A stretch of 22,541 nucleotides of DNA from Desulfobulbaceae bacterium UBA2273 (GTDB lineage: Bacteria > Desulfobacterota > Desulfobulbia > Desulfobulbales > Desulfurivibrionaceae), in NCBI GenBank assembly GCA_002347095.1, contig DDWZ01000004.1, positions 56,131-78,671 of the forward strand. Direction: 5' to 3'. Below the pieces are notes generated by a model. It worked only from the letters and a program-made list of their open reading frames with translations. It had not been told where the DNA came from and ran no database searches. Both the position numbers and the translations under genes were made by a program. Shown here in pieces: positions 6,710 through 13,781 of this stretch. How positions within the stretch are numbered: position 1 is the stretch's first letter; each line of letters begins with the position of its first letter.

Positions 6710-8122
6710 TTATTTTTTGGAAATCTGCGCATTCAGGTTACTGAGCGCATCCAACTGCTGACTCAACGCGCCAGAAGTATTCTGAAATTGGCCCATCAAT
6801 AATTCCAGCGACTCGAACTGCCGCCGCAAAACTTCTTCCCGCTTGGTCAGCCGCAATTCAATCCTTCCTATCTGGTCCTCGATATGCTCAACGGAACGTT
6901 CAAGACCATCCTCTTTGGCGGACAACAACCCACTGGTGCTTTGCAGATAACCATCCAAAAAGGAATCCACCTGGACTGCAAACCCTTCACTACCCGCAGT
7001 GGTCTGGGTGAAAAACTGCACCACACCTTCTCGATCTTCTTCATACGCGGCACTGAAGACAGCGGAGTCCAAACTCAGCTTGCCCTCCTTGTCCGCACTC
7101 ACCCCCAAGGCGCTCAGAGTGTTGACCGCACTGTCAACCCCACTCACCGGGGAATAGAGGAAATTCTGCAACCTGGCCTGAAGAATACGGGCGGTGGCGT
7201 CCCCTTGCAGGATACCGACCACCCCGCCTTCCGGATCCGAAACCTGCAAGTCTTTCAAGCGGGTCAGGGCAGCATTATATTTATCAATAAAGGCCGTAAT
7301 CTTACTTGTAATACTGGTTACATTCCTTGAAACTTTCACCTCAATCGGATCGGGGTCCGTCGCCTTCAAGGTCAGCGTGACGCCTTCCAGCAGGTCATCG
7401 ATGGTATTGCTTGCCCGCACTACATCAATGCCGTTCACCTTAAGCGCGGCATTGCCCCCAGGCTGAGTCTCGAACATGCTCTGCCCTGCAGGGTTGTCAT
7501 AAAGCTTGGATAACCCGTTGGCGTCGTCATTAACTAAGTCATCATCCGCCATGGTCAGGCTGATGGTGTTGCTGGTTCCGGTTTCCTTGCTGGCCAAGGT
7601 CAAATAGTAGTTGCCGAGTCCATCGTTGACCACCCCGGCCGTAACATCGGTGCCTGCATCATTGATGGCCTGGGCAATGCCTGCCAAGGTATTATTGGTG
7701 CCATCAATCGTTACATTAACCGCGGTATTGGTCCCCACCTGAATAGTCAGGGTGCCGGTGCCCACCACCTCGCTGCTGGCCGTAAAGGCTGAGCCTCTCA
7801 CCTGTTGAGCCTTGGCCAAGGTACTGACCGTCACCTGATAGGTCCCCGCCACCGCCGCGTCAGAGGCAGAGGCAGTCAACACATTGGCATCACCTGTGGT
7901 TGCCAAAAAACCGGCAAAAAGATTGGTCTCCTTCAGGGCAGCCGCCGCAGTCTGCACATCGGCCAACGCCCCCTTCAGGGTTCCCAGGGCGGAAATCTTC
8001 GCCTGATAAACAGCTCCCTGCTGTTGGAGGAGCGAAATAGGACGCCGCTCAACCGACATCATTTGGCTGATAATAGACTCGGTATCGAGACCGGACATTA
8101 AGCCGTTTACACCGATAGCCAT
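6710..8122 (-). CDS. fliD: Flagellar filament capping protein FliD (HAP2)
   Basis: FliD forms the cap at the filament tip and directs flagellin polymerisation. The ATG at 8122 (MAIGVNGLMSGLDTESI) has GGGAG six bases upstream, giving 470 residues; the open frame above it reads through an intergenic hairpin and is rejected. The N-terminal GLMSGLDTESIISQMMSVE motif, central flagellin hook IN-type repeats (VTIDGTNNTLAGIAQAIN) and a C-terminal coiled coil (LERSVEHIEDQIGRIELRL, LSQQLDALSNLNAQI) are in family order. It is followed at 28 bases by fliS. In this operon it sits directly below the flagellin gene, separated by a stem-loop that may set the ratio of the two products. Confidence 0.97.
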   Translation of the reverse strand: MAIGVNGLMSGLDTESIISQMMSVERRPISLLQQQGAVYQAKISALGTLKGALADVQTAAAALKETNLFAGFLATTGDANVLTASASDAAVAGTYQVTVSTLAKAQQVRGSAFTASSEVVGTGTLTIQVGTNTAVNVTIDGTNNTLAGIAQAINDAGTDVTAGVVNDGLGNYYLTLASKETGTSNTISLTMADDDLVNDDANGLSKLYDNPAGQSMFETQPGGNAALKVNGIDVVRASNTIDDLLEGVTLTLKATDPDPIEVKVSRNVTSITSKITAFIDKYNAALTRLKDLQVSDPEGGVVGILQGDATARILQARLQNFLYSPVSGVDSAVNTLSALGVSADKEGKLSLDSAVFSAAYEEDREGVVQFFTQTTAGSEGFAVQVDSFLDGYLQSTSGLLSAKEDGLERSVEHIEDQIGRIELRLTKREEVLRRQFESLELLMGQFQNTSGALSQQLDALSNLNAQISKK

Positions 8123-8146
8123 GGTTTTCTCCCGCCTTGCGGAATC

Positions 8147-8184
8147 CCCCATTGGGGAGGCGAAAATCCGCCTCCCCAATGGGG
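8147..8184 (-). terminator. Large fliC-fliD intergenic hairpin
   Basis: A 16-bp perfect stem (8147-8162 with 8169-8184) with a six-base loop lies between the fliC stop and the fliD start. There is no T run after it on the minus strand, so it is more likely a partial terminator or an mRNA 3'-end stabiliser than a full stop. Confidence 0.7.
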
Positions 8185-8212
8185 ATTTTAATAATTACGA
8201 ACGACTACCTAA

Positions 8213-9691
8213 TTAGCCCTGAAGCAAGGTCAGAGCTGCCTGCGGTACCTGATTAGCCTGGCTCAGCATGGCCAGACCAGCCTGCTGCAGAATCTGAGCC
8301 TTGGTCAAACTGGCGGTTTCCGCCGCAAAGTCGGCATCAACGATCCGAGACTGCGCGGCAGAAATGTTTTCAGATACGTTCATCAGGTTAGAAATGGTGG
8401 ACTCAAAACGGTTCTGGATAGCACCGAGATTGCCTCGAGAGCTACTGATCTGACCCAACGCGGCATCAACGACAGCGATAGCAGCCTGCGCACCAGTGTC
8501 GGTGGTCAGGCTAAGGTTGGCCACAGCAGAAAACGCACTCTGCTGGGTCGCTGTACTAAACACATCGAGGTTTGCGTTGGCCAGGGTGATGGCGCCCTTG
8601 GTGCTTGCAAGCGAAATCACACCACTCTTGATGGAGGAGTCGGTAGCCGCACCGCCGGTCAACACTACACCGGAAAAATTAACGGTCTTGGTGGCACCGG
8701 TGTTGGTGAAGTCCAGAACACTGATATCACGGCCATCGGCCGTCGTCAGGGTCAACGCGGCCTTCGAGGTGGAGCTGGTAAAAGTGGCGGTCACCCCGGT
8801 GGCGGCCTGCGCACCATTGATGGCGCCCATCAAGGCCGTAAGGTCGGTCGTATCAGCGACGGTCGCCGAGATGGCACTCCCGTTAAGCGTCATGGTGATA
8901 TCGCCGGCTGAGCCCAAGGTGCCTATACTAGCGGTGTTCGTGGCGGTGGCGGTCACACCGACGCCGGCTCCGGCATTATTGATGGCAGTGGCGATGGCCT
9001 TGGCATCGGCAAGGGCGGCATAACTGATAGCAGATGTAGTGCCGCCGTTGAGGGTGGTGATCGTGAGATCAGACTCTATGGCCACGAGGTTACCGCCGGT
9101 GAGGTCCGCTGCAGCGGCCTTGGTGGCACCAACACCGCCCGCGCCAATGATCGTGCCAGCACCCGTCAAGGTGTTGCTTCCCAATGCGGTGGCTTGTGCA
9201 TTGGCAATCCTGTCGATCGTAATGGTCTGGTTGGCGTTGGCGCCGACCTGGAAGGCCTTGCTGGTGAAGGTACCATCCAACAAACCCAGGCCGTTGAACT
9301 GGGTCTGGGTGGCAACACGGGTGATTTCCGCGATGAGCTGGGTCGATTCCGCATCCAGAGAAGCGCGGTCCGTGGCGGTGTTGGTGGAGTTGGCGGACTG
9401 AATGGCCAACTCACGGATACGCTGCAAGTTGTTGGTGATCTCGCCCATGGCACCCTCAGCGGTCTGGGCTAGGGAGATACCGTCATTGGCGTTCCGGGCG
9501 GCCTGATTCAAACCACGAACCTGGGCGCTCATCCGGGTGGAGATGGCCAGACCTGCGGTATCGTCCTTGGCACTGTTGATCCGCAGACCGGAAGAGAGCC
9601 GTTGCAGAGATTGGCTCAAAAGTTTGCCAGAGCCGGTAAGATTCCGTTGGGCGGTGAGTGAAGAAATGTTTGTGTTAACGACAATAGCCAT
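8213..9691 (-). CDS. fliC: Flagellin
   Basis: This 492-residue protein is the filament subunit, exported through the flagellar type III system. The ATG is preceded by GGAGG. Residues 1-165 are the conserved D0/D1 N-terminus (VVNTNISSLTAQRNL, LSSGLRINSAKDDTAGLAI, LQRIRELAIQSAN at 89-101), and residues ~390-492 are the matching C-terminus ending NQVPQAALTLLQG. The middle (about 175-375) is Ala/Thr/Gly-rich and carries two diverged hook-IN-like repeats near 206-250 and 264-312. The LQRIRELAIQSAN segment keeps the residues associated with TLR5 recognition in other flagellins. It has its own sigma-28-like promoter and a long leader. Confidence 0.98.
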   Translation of the reverse strand: MAIVVNTNISSLTAQRNLTGSGKLLSQSLQRLSSGLRINSAKDDTAGLAISTRMSAQVRGLNQAARNANDGISLAQTAEGAMGEITNNLQRIRELAIQSANSTNTATDRASLDAESTQLIAEITRVATQTQFNGLGLLDGTFTSKAFQVGANANQTITIDRIANAQATALGSNTLTGAGTIIGAGGVGATKAAAADLTGGNLVAIESDLTITTLNGGTTSAISYAALADAKAIATAINNAGAGVGVTATATNTASIGTLGSAGDITMTLNGSAISATVADTTDLTALMGAINGAQAATGVTATFTSSTSKAALTLTTADGRDISVLDFTNTGATKTVNFSGVVLTGGAATDSSIKSGVISLASTKGAITLANANLDVFSTATQQSAFSAVANLSLTTDTGAQAAIAVVDAALGQISSSRGNLGAIQNRFESTISNLMNVSENISAAQSRIVDADFAAETASLTKAQILQQAGLAMLSQANQVPQAALTLLQG

Positions 9692-9853
9692 GATGAAACC
9701 TCCATGTTTGGTTGTGTTACGAGCAGGCCCGGCATCCTTGCTGGACCAACTTCTTCTTTATACAGCTTGTGCTAGTTCAAAGTACTCGATCATCGAACAA
9801 TCAGTTTTTTATCTCTCGGTGGCGGCACCTCCTTGGTTCTTATTGTCCCCATG
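9692..9853 (-). promoter_or_regulatory. Long 5' leader of fliC with two GGAGG sites
   Basis: If the sigma-28-like site is right, the fliC mRNA has a leader of about 160 bases. It contains a strong AAGGAGG at about 9828-9834 with no good start codon after it, and a second GGAGG in front of fliC. Two GGA sites in a flagellin leader are reminiscent of CsrA control, but no csrA or fliW gene is in view. Confidence 0.4.
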
Positions 9854-9859
9854 ATTTTC

Positions 9860-9886
9860 ATATCGGATAGCGCCGTCGCCAACTTA
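9860..9886 (-). promoter_or_regulatory. Sigma-28 (FliA)-like promoter of fliC
   Basis: On the minus strand TAAGTTGG (9879-9886) is followed after exactly 11 bases by TCCGATAT (9860-9867). The consensus is TAAAGTTT-N11-GCCGATAA. The -10 matches at six of eight positions and the -35 at four of eight, with correct spacing, upstream of a flagellin gene. Confidence 0.6.
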
Positions 9887-10174
9887 AACCTTTTTCATTC
9901 TTTTTACATTTCCCCCCAACCATCAAGCCCGCAGGGGGGGTCAACCCAACCGGCTGAAACATCGCGCAGAATCACGCCTGGCATTTTCTTGATTACAGCT
10001 TATTATATATGATATAAGAAATAGTATTGAAGGCTCTTGCAAAATTCCTCAAAAAATCCCTCCCGTCGAGGGGAGGGGGAGTCAATTTGAAAGAGTTTCG
10101 CAAGAGTCTCGAGGAAACAATCCAGAGGCACTGCCCGCGGAATGAATATAGCTTGAGTAGTGGAGGAAAAGAAG
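9887..10174. other. Spacer between fliC promoter and coiled-coil gene
   Basis: No ORF is supported. The stretch holds a C6/G7 imperfect hairpin (9912-9940), an AT-rich block around 9988-10025 that could hold a + strand promoter (TTGATT followed 18 bases later by TATAAG), and the inverted repeat at 10032-10108. Confidence 0.5.
10032..10108. repeat. 77-base imperfect inverted repeat
   Basis: GGCTCTTGC (10032-10040) pairs with GCAAGAGTC (10100-10108), allowing one G-U pair. An inner 7-bp stem CCCTCCC/GGGAGGG (10058-10064 with 10071-10077) lies within it. It could be a relic mobile repeat or a structured leader for the gene at 10175. Confidence 0.5.
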
Positions 10175-10483
10175 ATGGCGCCCCCAATTGACAGGCTATC
10201 AACTCAGCCCCCCCAATCAGCAAACCGCTCTCCCTTGTACGACACGGCCCGCCGGGAAGCAGCGCAGAAGGTGCGCGAGGCCCAAGACTACCGGCAACAA
10301 AAGGCCCAAGACACCGACAAGGCAAGGGCCCAGGCAGACGCTGCCCGCGAAAGGCTGCAAACAGCCAAAACCGAAGAACAACAAGCCGCCGAAAGGGTTC
10401 GGGCGGCCAAAGCCGATGAACAGCAGGCGACCAGGGCCAGCCAGCAGCAATTGCGCGGCAAAGCCATCGATGTGGTTGCCTGA
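10175..10483 (+). CDS. Small Gln/Ala/Arg-rich coiled-coil protein of unknown function
   Basis: The ATG at 10175 has GGAGG eight bases upstream and gives a 102-residue protein. I do not recognise the family. Residues 1-24 are Pro/Ser/Gln rich. Residues ~25-92 form one long charged helix of KAQ/ARAQAD/RVRAAKADEQQ-type repeats, likely a coiled coil with no signal peptide or membrane segment. The last residues are GKAIDVVA, a G-x-x-I/V-D-V-x-A tail seen in some small motility-locus proteins, which may hint at a link to the flagellar genes next door. The tail comparison is weak and could be chance. Pro, Gln and Ala content is unlike the neighbours. Confidence 0.65.
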   Translation: MAPPIDRLSTQPPQSANRSPLYDTARREAAQKVREAQDYRQQKAQDTDKARAQADAARERLQTAKTEEQQAAERVRAAKADEQQATRASQQQLRGKAIDVVA

Positions 10484-10569
10484 GCCCCATTATTTCCCCC
10501 TCCTTTTCCACATCCCAACCAGCAAGACTGCCCAAGCAACCAACCAGAACCCTGCGTTTTTTGTAGGGC

Positions 10570-10606
10570 TTGAAAATTTAGACGGACTCGACTAGACTAA
10601 GTCTAG
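10570..10606 (+). promoter_or_regulatory. Promoter with palindromic operator for the Phd/VapC module
   Basis: TTGAAA at 10570-10575 is followed after 17 bases by TAGACT at 10593-10598. The -10 box lies inside a perfect 15-base palindrome, CTAGACT-A-AGTCTAG (10592-10606). A palindrome over the -10 is the expected place for the antitoxin to bind and autorepress. Confidence 0.75.
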
Positions 10607-10639
10607 AATCCAGGATCACTATCGGACAAGGAGAACGCC

Positions 10640-10879
10640 ATGCGCAATGTCAATATCCACGAAGCAAAAACCCATTTTTCAAAACTGGTTGACACAGCCA
10701 TGCACGGGGAGGAAATCATCATCGCCAAGGCAGGAAAACCAGCGGCTCGGCTGGTTCCCCTGCGTGAAGCAGTACGGAAAATTCAATTCGGGTTGATGCA
10801 AGGCGAGGTGGAAATTGCCGAGAATTTTGATGCCCCGCTGCCCGAAGATGTTTTGGCTGGCTTTGAGGGCGCCAAATGA
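10640..10879 (+). CDS. Antitoxin, Phd/YefM family
   Basis: This 79-residue protein has AAGGAG seven bases before its ATG. The N-terminal half, MRNVNIHEAKTHFSKLVD followed by EEIIIAKAGKPAARLVPL, is the Phd/YefM DNA-binding fold. The C-terminal ~30 residues are acidic (EVEIAENFDAPLPEDVLAGF) and would wrap and block the toxin. Its stop overlaps the start of the PIN toxin gene by four bases (ATGA), which indicates translational coupling. It should repress its own promoter through the palindrome at 10592-10606. Confidence 0.95.
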   Translation: MRNVNIHEAKTHFSKLVDTAMHGEEIIIAKAGKPAARLVPLREAVRKIQFGLMQGEVEIAENFDAPLPEDVLAGFEGAK

Positions 10880-11253
10880 GGTTACTGCTCGATACCCATG
10901 TCCTGCTTTGGGTTATGACAAACGATGCCGCCTTGACTTCGACGGCAAAAGAGACAATCAGCAAGGCAACCGTGGTGTATGCCAGCGCGGTGTCCATTTG
11001 GGAAGTCAGCATCAAAGCGGCCCTGGGCAAGCTCAAGATCGATCAAGACCGTTTTATGAAGGCGCTGCCCGCGACCGGGTTCGAGCCATTACCCGTAACC
11101 TGGGAGCATGCCGACACAGTGCGGCGTCTTCCCGACATCCACCGTGATCCTTTTGACCGGATGCTGATCGCCCAAGCGGTCAGCGAACCGCTCAACCTTA
11201 TGACAGCCGACAAAGTGCTTATTCAATATTCAGAGCTGGTTCTTTTCGTATAA
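10876..11253 (+). CDS. vapC: PIN-domain RNase toxin, VapC type
   Basis: This 125-residue single-domain PIN protein is the toxin partner of the upstream antitoxin. Expected acidic motifs are present: LLLDTHVLLW near the N-terminus, the SIWEVSIKAALGKL segment in the middle, DPFDRMLIAQAV, and a terminal TADKVLIQY. PIN toxins cleave RNA in a metal-dependent way; the target here cannot be told from sequence. Its start overlaps the antitoxin stop. No frameshift or missing key residue was seen, so the module looks functional. An 83-base gap separates it from the next promoter. Confidence 0.95.
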   Translation: MRLLLDTHVLLWVMTNDAALTSTAKETISKATVVYASAVSIWEVSIKAALGKLKIDQDRFMKALPATGFEPLPVTWEHADTVRRLPDIHRDPFDRMLIAQAVSEPLNLMTADKVLIQYSELVLFV

Positions 11254-11328
11254 AAAAGATCGACGCGTTTACTCTGCGGCCCCATCTACTTTCCCGCCCT
11301 CGCCAAACCCACTCAGCCGTTTTCCGTA

Positions 11329-11357
11329 TTGACATTATGTATCCTGGTGGCTACACT
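11329..11357 (+). promoter_or_regulatory. Promoter of the HigB-like/HI1420-like module
   Basis: Perfect TTGACA (11329-11334), a 17-base spacer and TACACT (11352-11357). The expected transcription start, about seven bases below the -10, falls on the A of the ATG at 11364, so the mRNA should be leaderless. Confidence 0.75.
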
Positions 11358-11363
11358 TATTGC

Positions 11364-11672
11364 ATGATCGAAATCCGGAAAACGGAAAAATATGCCCGGT
11401 GGCTTGATGGGCTGCGCGACATTAAAGCACGCGCACGCATCCAGGCTAGGGTTGAGCGTTTAGCGGCAGGAAACGCCGGGGATGTCAAACCGGTAGGCGA
11501 AGGCGTCTCGGAATTACGGATCAATTACGGCCCCGGTTACCGGGTATATTTCACAAAGCGCGGGCGCGAGCTGGTAATCTTGCTGGCTGGTGGCGACAAG
11601 AGCACACAAGCCGGCGACATCAAAACCGCCTTACACCTCGCCTGCAACTTGCAGAAGGATAAAACCGAATGA
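11364..11672 (+). CDS. RelE/HigB-family toxin (HI1419-type addiction module killer)
   Basis: The ATG at 11364 gives 102 residues beginning MIEIRKTEKYARWLDGLRD. The frame also opens at 11337, but that codon lies inside the promoter. The family pattern is clear: an IKARARIQARVERLAAGN helix, then VSELRINYGPGYRVYFT, and RELVILLAGGDKSTQAGDI. Relatives are small RNases or ribosome-dependent mRNases with the toxin gene placed before the antitoxin gene, as here. No Shine-Dalgarno sequence precedes the ATG, in agreement with a leaderless mRNA. The stop overlaps the next start by four bases (ATGA). Confidence 0.93.
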   Translation: MIEIRKTEKYARWLDGLRDIKARARIQARVERLAAGNAGDVKPVGEGVSELRINYGPGYRVYFTKRGRELVILLAGGDKSTQAGDIKTALHLACNLQKDKTE

Positions 11673-11971
11673 CAACCAAGACAACGACTACACGCTATGA
11701 TGTCGCCGAGCATCTTCGCTCCCCCGAAGAAATGGCAGCTTACCTAGAGGCTTGCATTGAAGAGGCTAACGGCGATGCGGCATTTATTGCCAAGGCTCTG
11801 GGGGATATTGCTCGCGCAAAGGGCATGACCCAGGTAGCACGCGATGCAGGCCTGTCTCGCGAAAGTTTGTACAAAGCACTTTCCGGGGAGCGCAGCCCAG
11901 GTTTTGACACCATCCTCAAAGTCGTGCATGCCCTGGGCTTGAAGTTGCACGCCGAAGCCACTCATGACTGA
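11669..11971 (+). CDS. Antitoxin with Xre-type HTH (HI1420-type antidote)
   Basis: This 100-residue protein starts inside the toxin stop. Residues ~35-95 form a helix-turn-helix: DAAFIAKALGDIARAKGM, then TQVARDAGLSRESLYKALSG and SPGFDTILKVVHALGLKL. The N-terminal RYDVAEHLRSPEEMAAYLEA matches the family of addiction-module antidotes paired with HI1419-type toxins. It neutralises the toxin and presumably represses the module promoter. The gene ends 22 bases before the convergent tatC stop with no obvious terminator between them. Confidence 0.94.
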   Translation: MTTKTTTTRYDVAEHLRSPEEMAAYLEACIEEANGDAAFIAKALGDIARAKGMTQVARDAGLSRESLYKALSGERSPGFDTILKVVHALGLKLHAEATHD

Positions 11972-11992
11972 CACTTTGCCCACCAAATCCCA

Positions 11993-12750
11993 TCAATCAA
12001 TCTTCCCAGTTTCACCAAACCCGGCCAACCGCTTTCTCCCCAGCAACCAGACCGCGACGATACTCACCTCATAGAGCACGATCAAGGGCAGGGCCATGAG
12101 GCACTGGTTTATCACATCCGGGGTGGGGGTGAGGATCGCGGCGATGACAAAGGAAAGCAGGATGGCATACTTGCGATGCCGGTTGAGAAAAGCCGCATTC
12201 ACCACGCCCATTTTGGCCAGCAGCACCATGAAGACGGGCAGCTCGAAAATAACCCCAAAGGCAATGAGCAAACGCAGGCAGAGGGAAAAATATTCCTTTA
12301 CCGTGGGCATGGGGCTCAAGAAGTCATTGGAATACCCGAGCAGGAACTTGAAAGCCGGAGGAAAAACAACGAAATAGCCAAAGGCGGCGCCGCCGAAAAA
12401 GAACAGCGAGGAGAGCAGGGTGAACGGCAGCATCACCCGTTTTTCATGCTGGTACAGTCCTGGGGCGATAAAACGCCAGAGCTGGTAGAAGATCACCGGG
12501 CTGGCCAGGAGAAGCCCCGCAACCAGGGAAAGCTTTAGATAAAAAAAAACCCTTCCTGGTACGAGGTGAAGATCAGGCTGGAATTTTCCGGCATGGCCGC
12601 ATACAGCGGCTTGAACAGCAACTGCCCCAGCTCCTTGCTGTAGGAATAGCACAAGGCAAACCCTGCCACCGTGGCAAGCAGGGAATAGATCAGGCAGGTG
12701 CGCAGCTCGGTCAGATGTTCCGTAAGTGCCTGTTTTTGAAAATCATCCAT
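11993..12750 (-). pseudogene. tatC: Sec-independent translocase TatC, frameshifted at a T9 run
   Basis: TatC is the six-helix membrane receptor of twin-arginine export. The N-terminal part (12535-12750) carries the conserved LTEHLTELR signature and the first membrane helix and ends EGFFFI-stop. The rest (helices 2-6, with RFIAPGLYQHEKR and FVIAAILTPTPDVINQ) is in the -1 frame. The switch falls in nine T on the minus strand (12541-12549). A -1 ribosomal shift or one added U there gives EGFFF-YLKLSL and a 252-residue protein of normal length and sequence. An AGGAAGGG directly before the run could stimulate slippage. The rest is well conserved, so recent mutation, programmed recoding or a sequencing error are all possible. 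The ATG at 12750 is preferred over a TTG at 12786. No tatA or tatB is adjacent. Confidence 0.9.
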
Positions 12751-12931
12751 GCCAACCACCAAGACCGTTTCGTTGATAAAATCCAAGCCCCGCCATAGTA
12801 CCCCTTCTCCCCAACCCGGTCAAGAAAGAGCGCCGGAGAAAAAATCCCCCTCTTGCATTGGGGGGCAAAAGTCGGTATTACTTGGCGCCATGATCGATAA
12901 AAAATCCCCACTATTCGCAACGGGAGCAGCC

Positions 12932-13765
12932 ATGCTGGCCAACCCCATCCTCCCGTTGGTCCGCATTGTCCAGATGCTCTATATCACCGGCCCTTTTGAG
13001 CGCATCGCTCCGATTCTCGATGAATTCAACGAACCGGTGGAGATGGCGGCCAGCACCTACCCTGATCCCAAAGCGCTGCTCCTACCCTATCTTGAAGACC
13101 TGCAACTGTTCGAGCAGCTTAAATATCCCGGGCAAGAGGACCCGCTGGTCCTCGACGAAACCCTGAAGCCTCTGGACCGGTTCGAATCCCTTGAACTTCT
13201 GGTGACCCAGCAGATCCTCGCCCGTGAGCTGGAAAAAATCAACAGCCTGTTGTGCGGGCCGTGCGGCTGCACGCTCTGCTGCCTGGGGCCGAGCGGGGAG
13301 ATGGATCAGGTTTTTTTTGAGATCCCCCTGCACGAGCAAGAAACCACCCTGTTCAGCATCCCCAAAATCGACACCGAAGAAAGCAGGCAAACCGACCCCT
13401 ATGCCGAGCCGCCGCTGCTGGTGGCAGGCGCGCCATTCTTTCAGGCCCCTCCGGCCCTGTACCACTGGAAGAAAAACTGGAGTCTCATTCTGCCGAAAGA
13501 GGGCGCCTGCCCCAACCTTGAGCGAACCAGCGGCGGATGCACGATATATCCGGACAGACCTGACACCTGCAGACGGCCACAGATTTTCCCCTATGCGCTG
13601 GAACGGCTGCCCGAGCATGATACCGTTGAAAGACCGGCATATATCGCCCGCCGCAAGCTGCTGGCAATATGGGATTGCCCCTATGTACAAGAGCTTCGGG
13701 AGGAGATCGGCGCCTACGCGCAGCTCTGCGGCCTTACCCCGATCTTCAAATGGAACAAGGCCTGA
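12932..13765 (+). CDS. CxxCxxCC (YkgJ-type) putative metal-binding protein
   Basis: GGGAG five bases before 12932 favours that ATG (277 residues) over one at 12890 without a ribosome site. Residues ~100-115 hold CGPCGCTLCCLG, and a second cluster follows with CPNLE, GGCTIYPDRPDTCRR and later WDCPY. This cysteine arrangement is typical of the UPF0153/YkgJ family, proposed to bind zinc or an iron-sulfur centre; the biochemical role is not known. The ~95 residues before the cluster are helical and specific to this protein. It is transcribed away from tatC and is close to the convergent folate-related gene (16 bases). Confidence 0.88.
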   Translation: MLANPILPLVRIVQMLYITGPFERIAPILDEFNEPVEMAASTYPDPKALLLPYLEDLQLFEQLKYPGQEDPLVLDETLKPLDRFESLELLVTQQILARELEKINSLLCGPCGCTLCCLGPSGEMDQVFFEIPLHEQETTLFSIPKIDTEESRQTDPYAEPPLLVAGAPFFQAPPALYHWKKNWSLILPKEGACPNLERTSGGCTIYPDRPDTCRRPQIFPYALERLPEHDTVERPAYIARRKLLAIWDCPYVQELREEIGAYAQLCGLTPIFKWNKA

Positions 13766-13781
13766 ACCTAACCGGCCCCCT

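Noticed and set aside
8691..9165. TGGCAC-like sigma-54 matches within fliC (near 8691 on the + strand and 9150 on the - strand)
   Set aside because: Both lack the GC dinucleotide at -12 and lie in coding sequence.
8496..9401. + strand ORFs rich in Val/Ala antisense to fliC
   Set aside because: Low-complexity mirror of the Ala/Thr-rich flagellin core; no start signals.
9971..9996. TGGCAT...TTGAT as a sigma-54 promoter for the coiled-coil gene
   Set aside because: The spacing between the two elements is one base short and the -12 GC is absent.
12749..12931. N-terminal extension of the CxxCxxCC protein
   Set aside because: The extension runs antisense to the start of tatC and has a composition unlike the rest; a good ribosome site supports the start at 12932.
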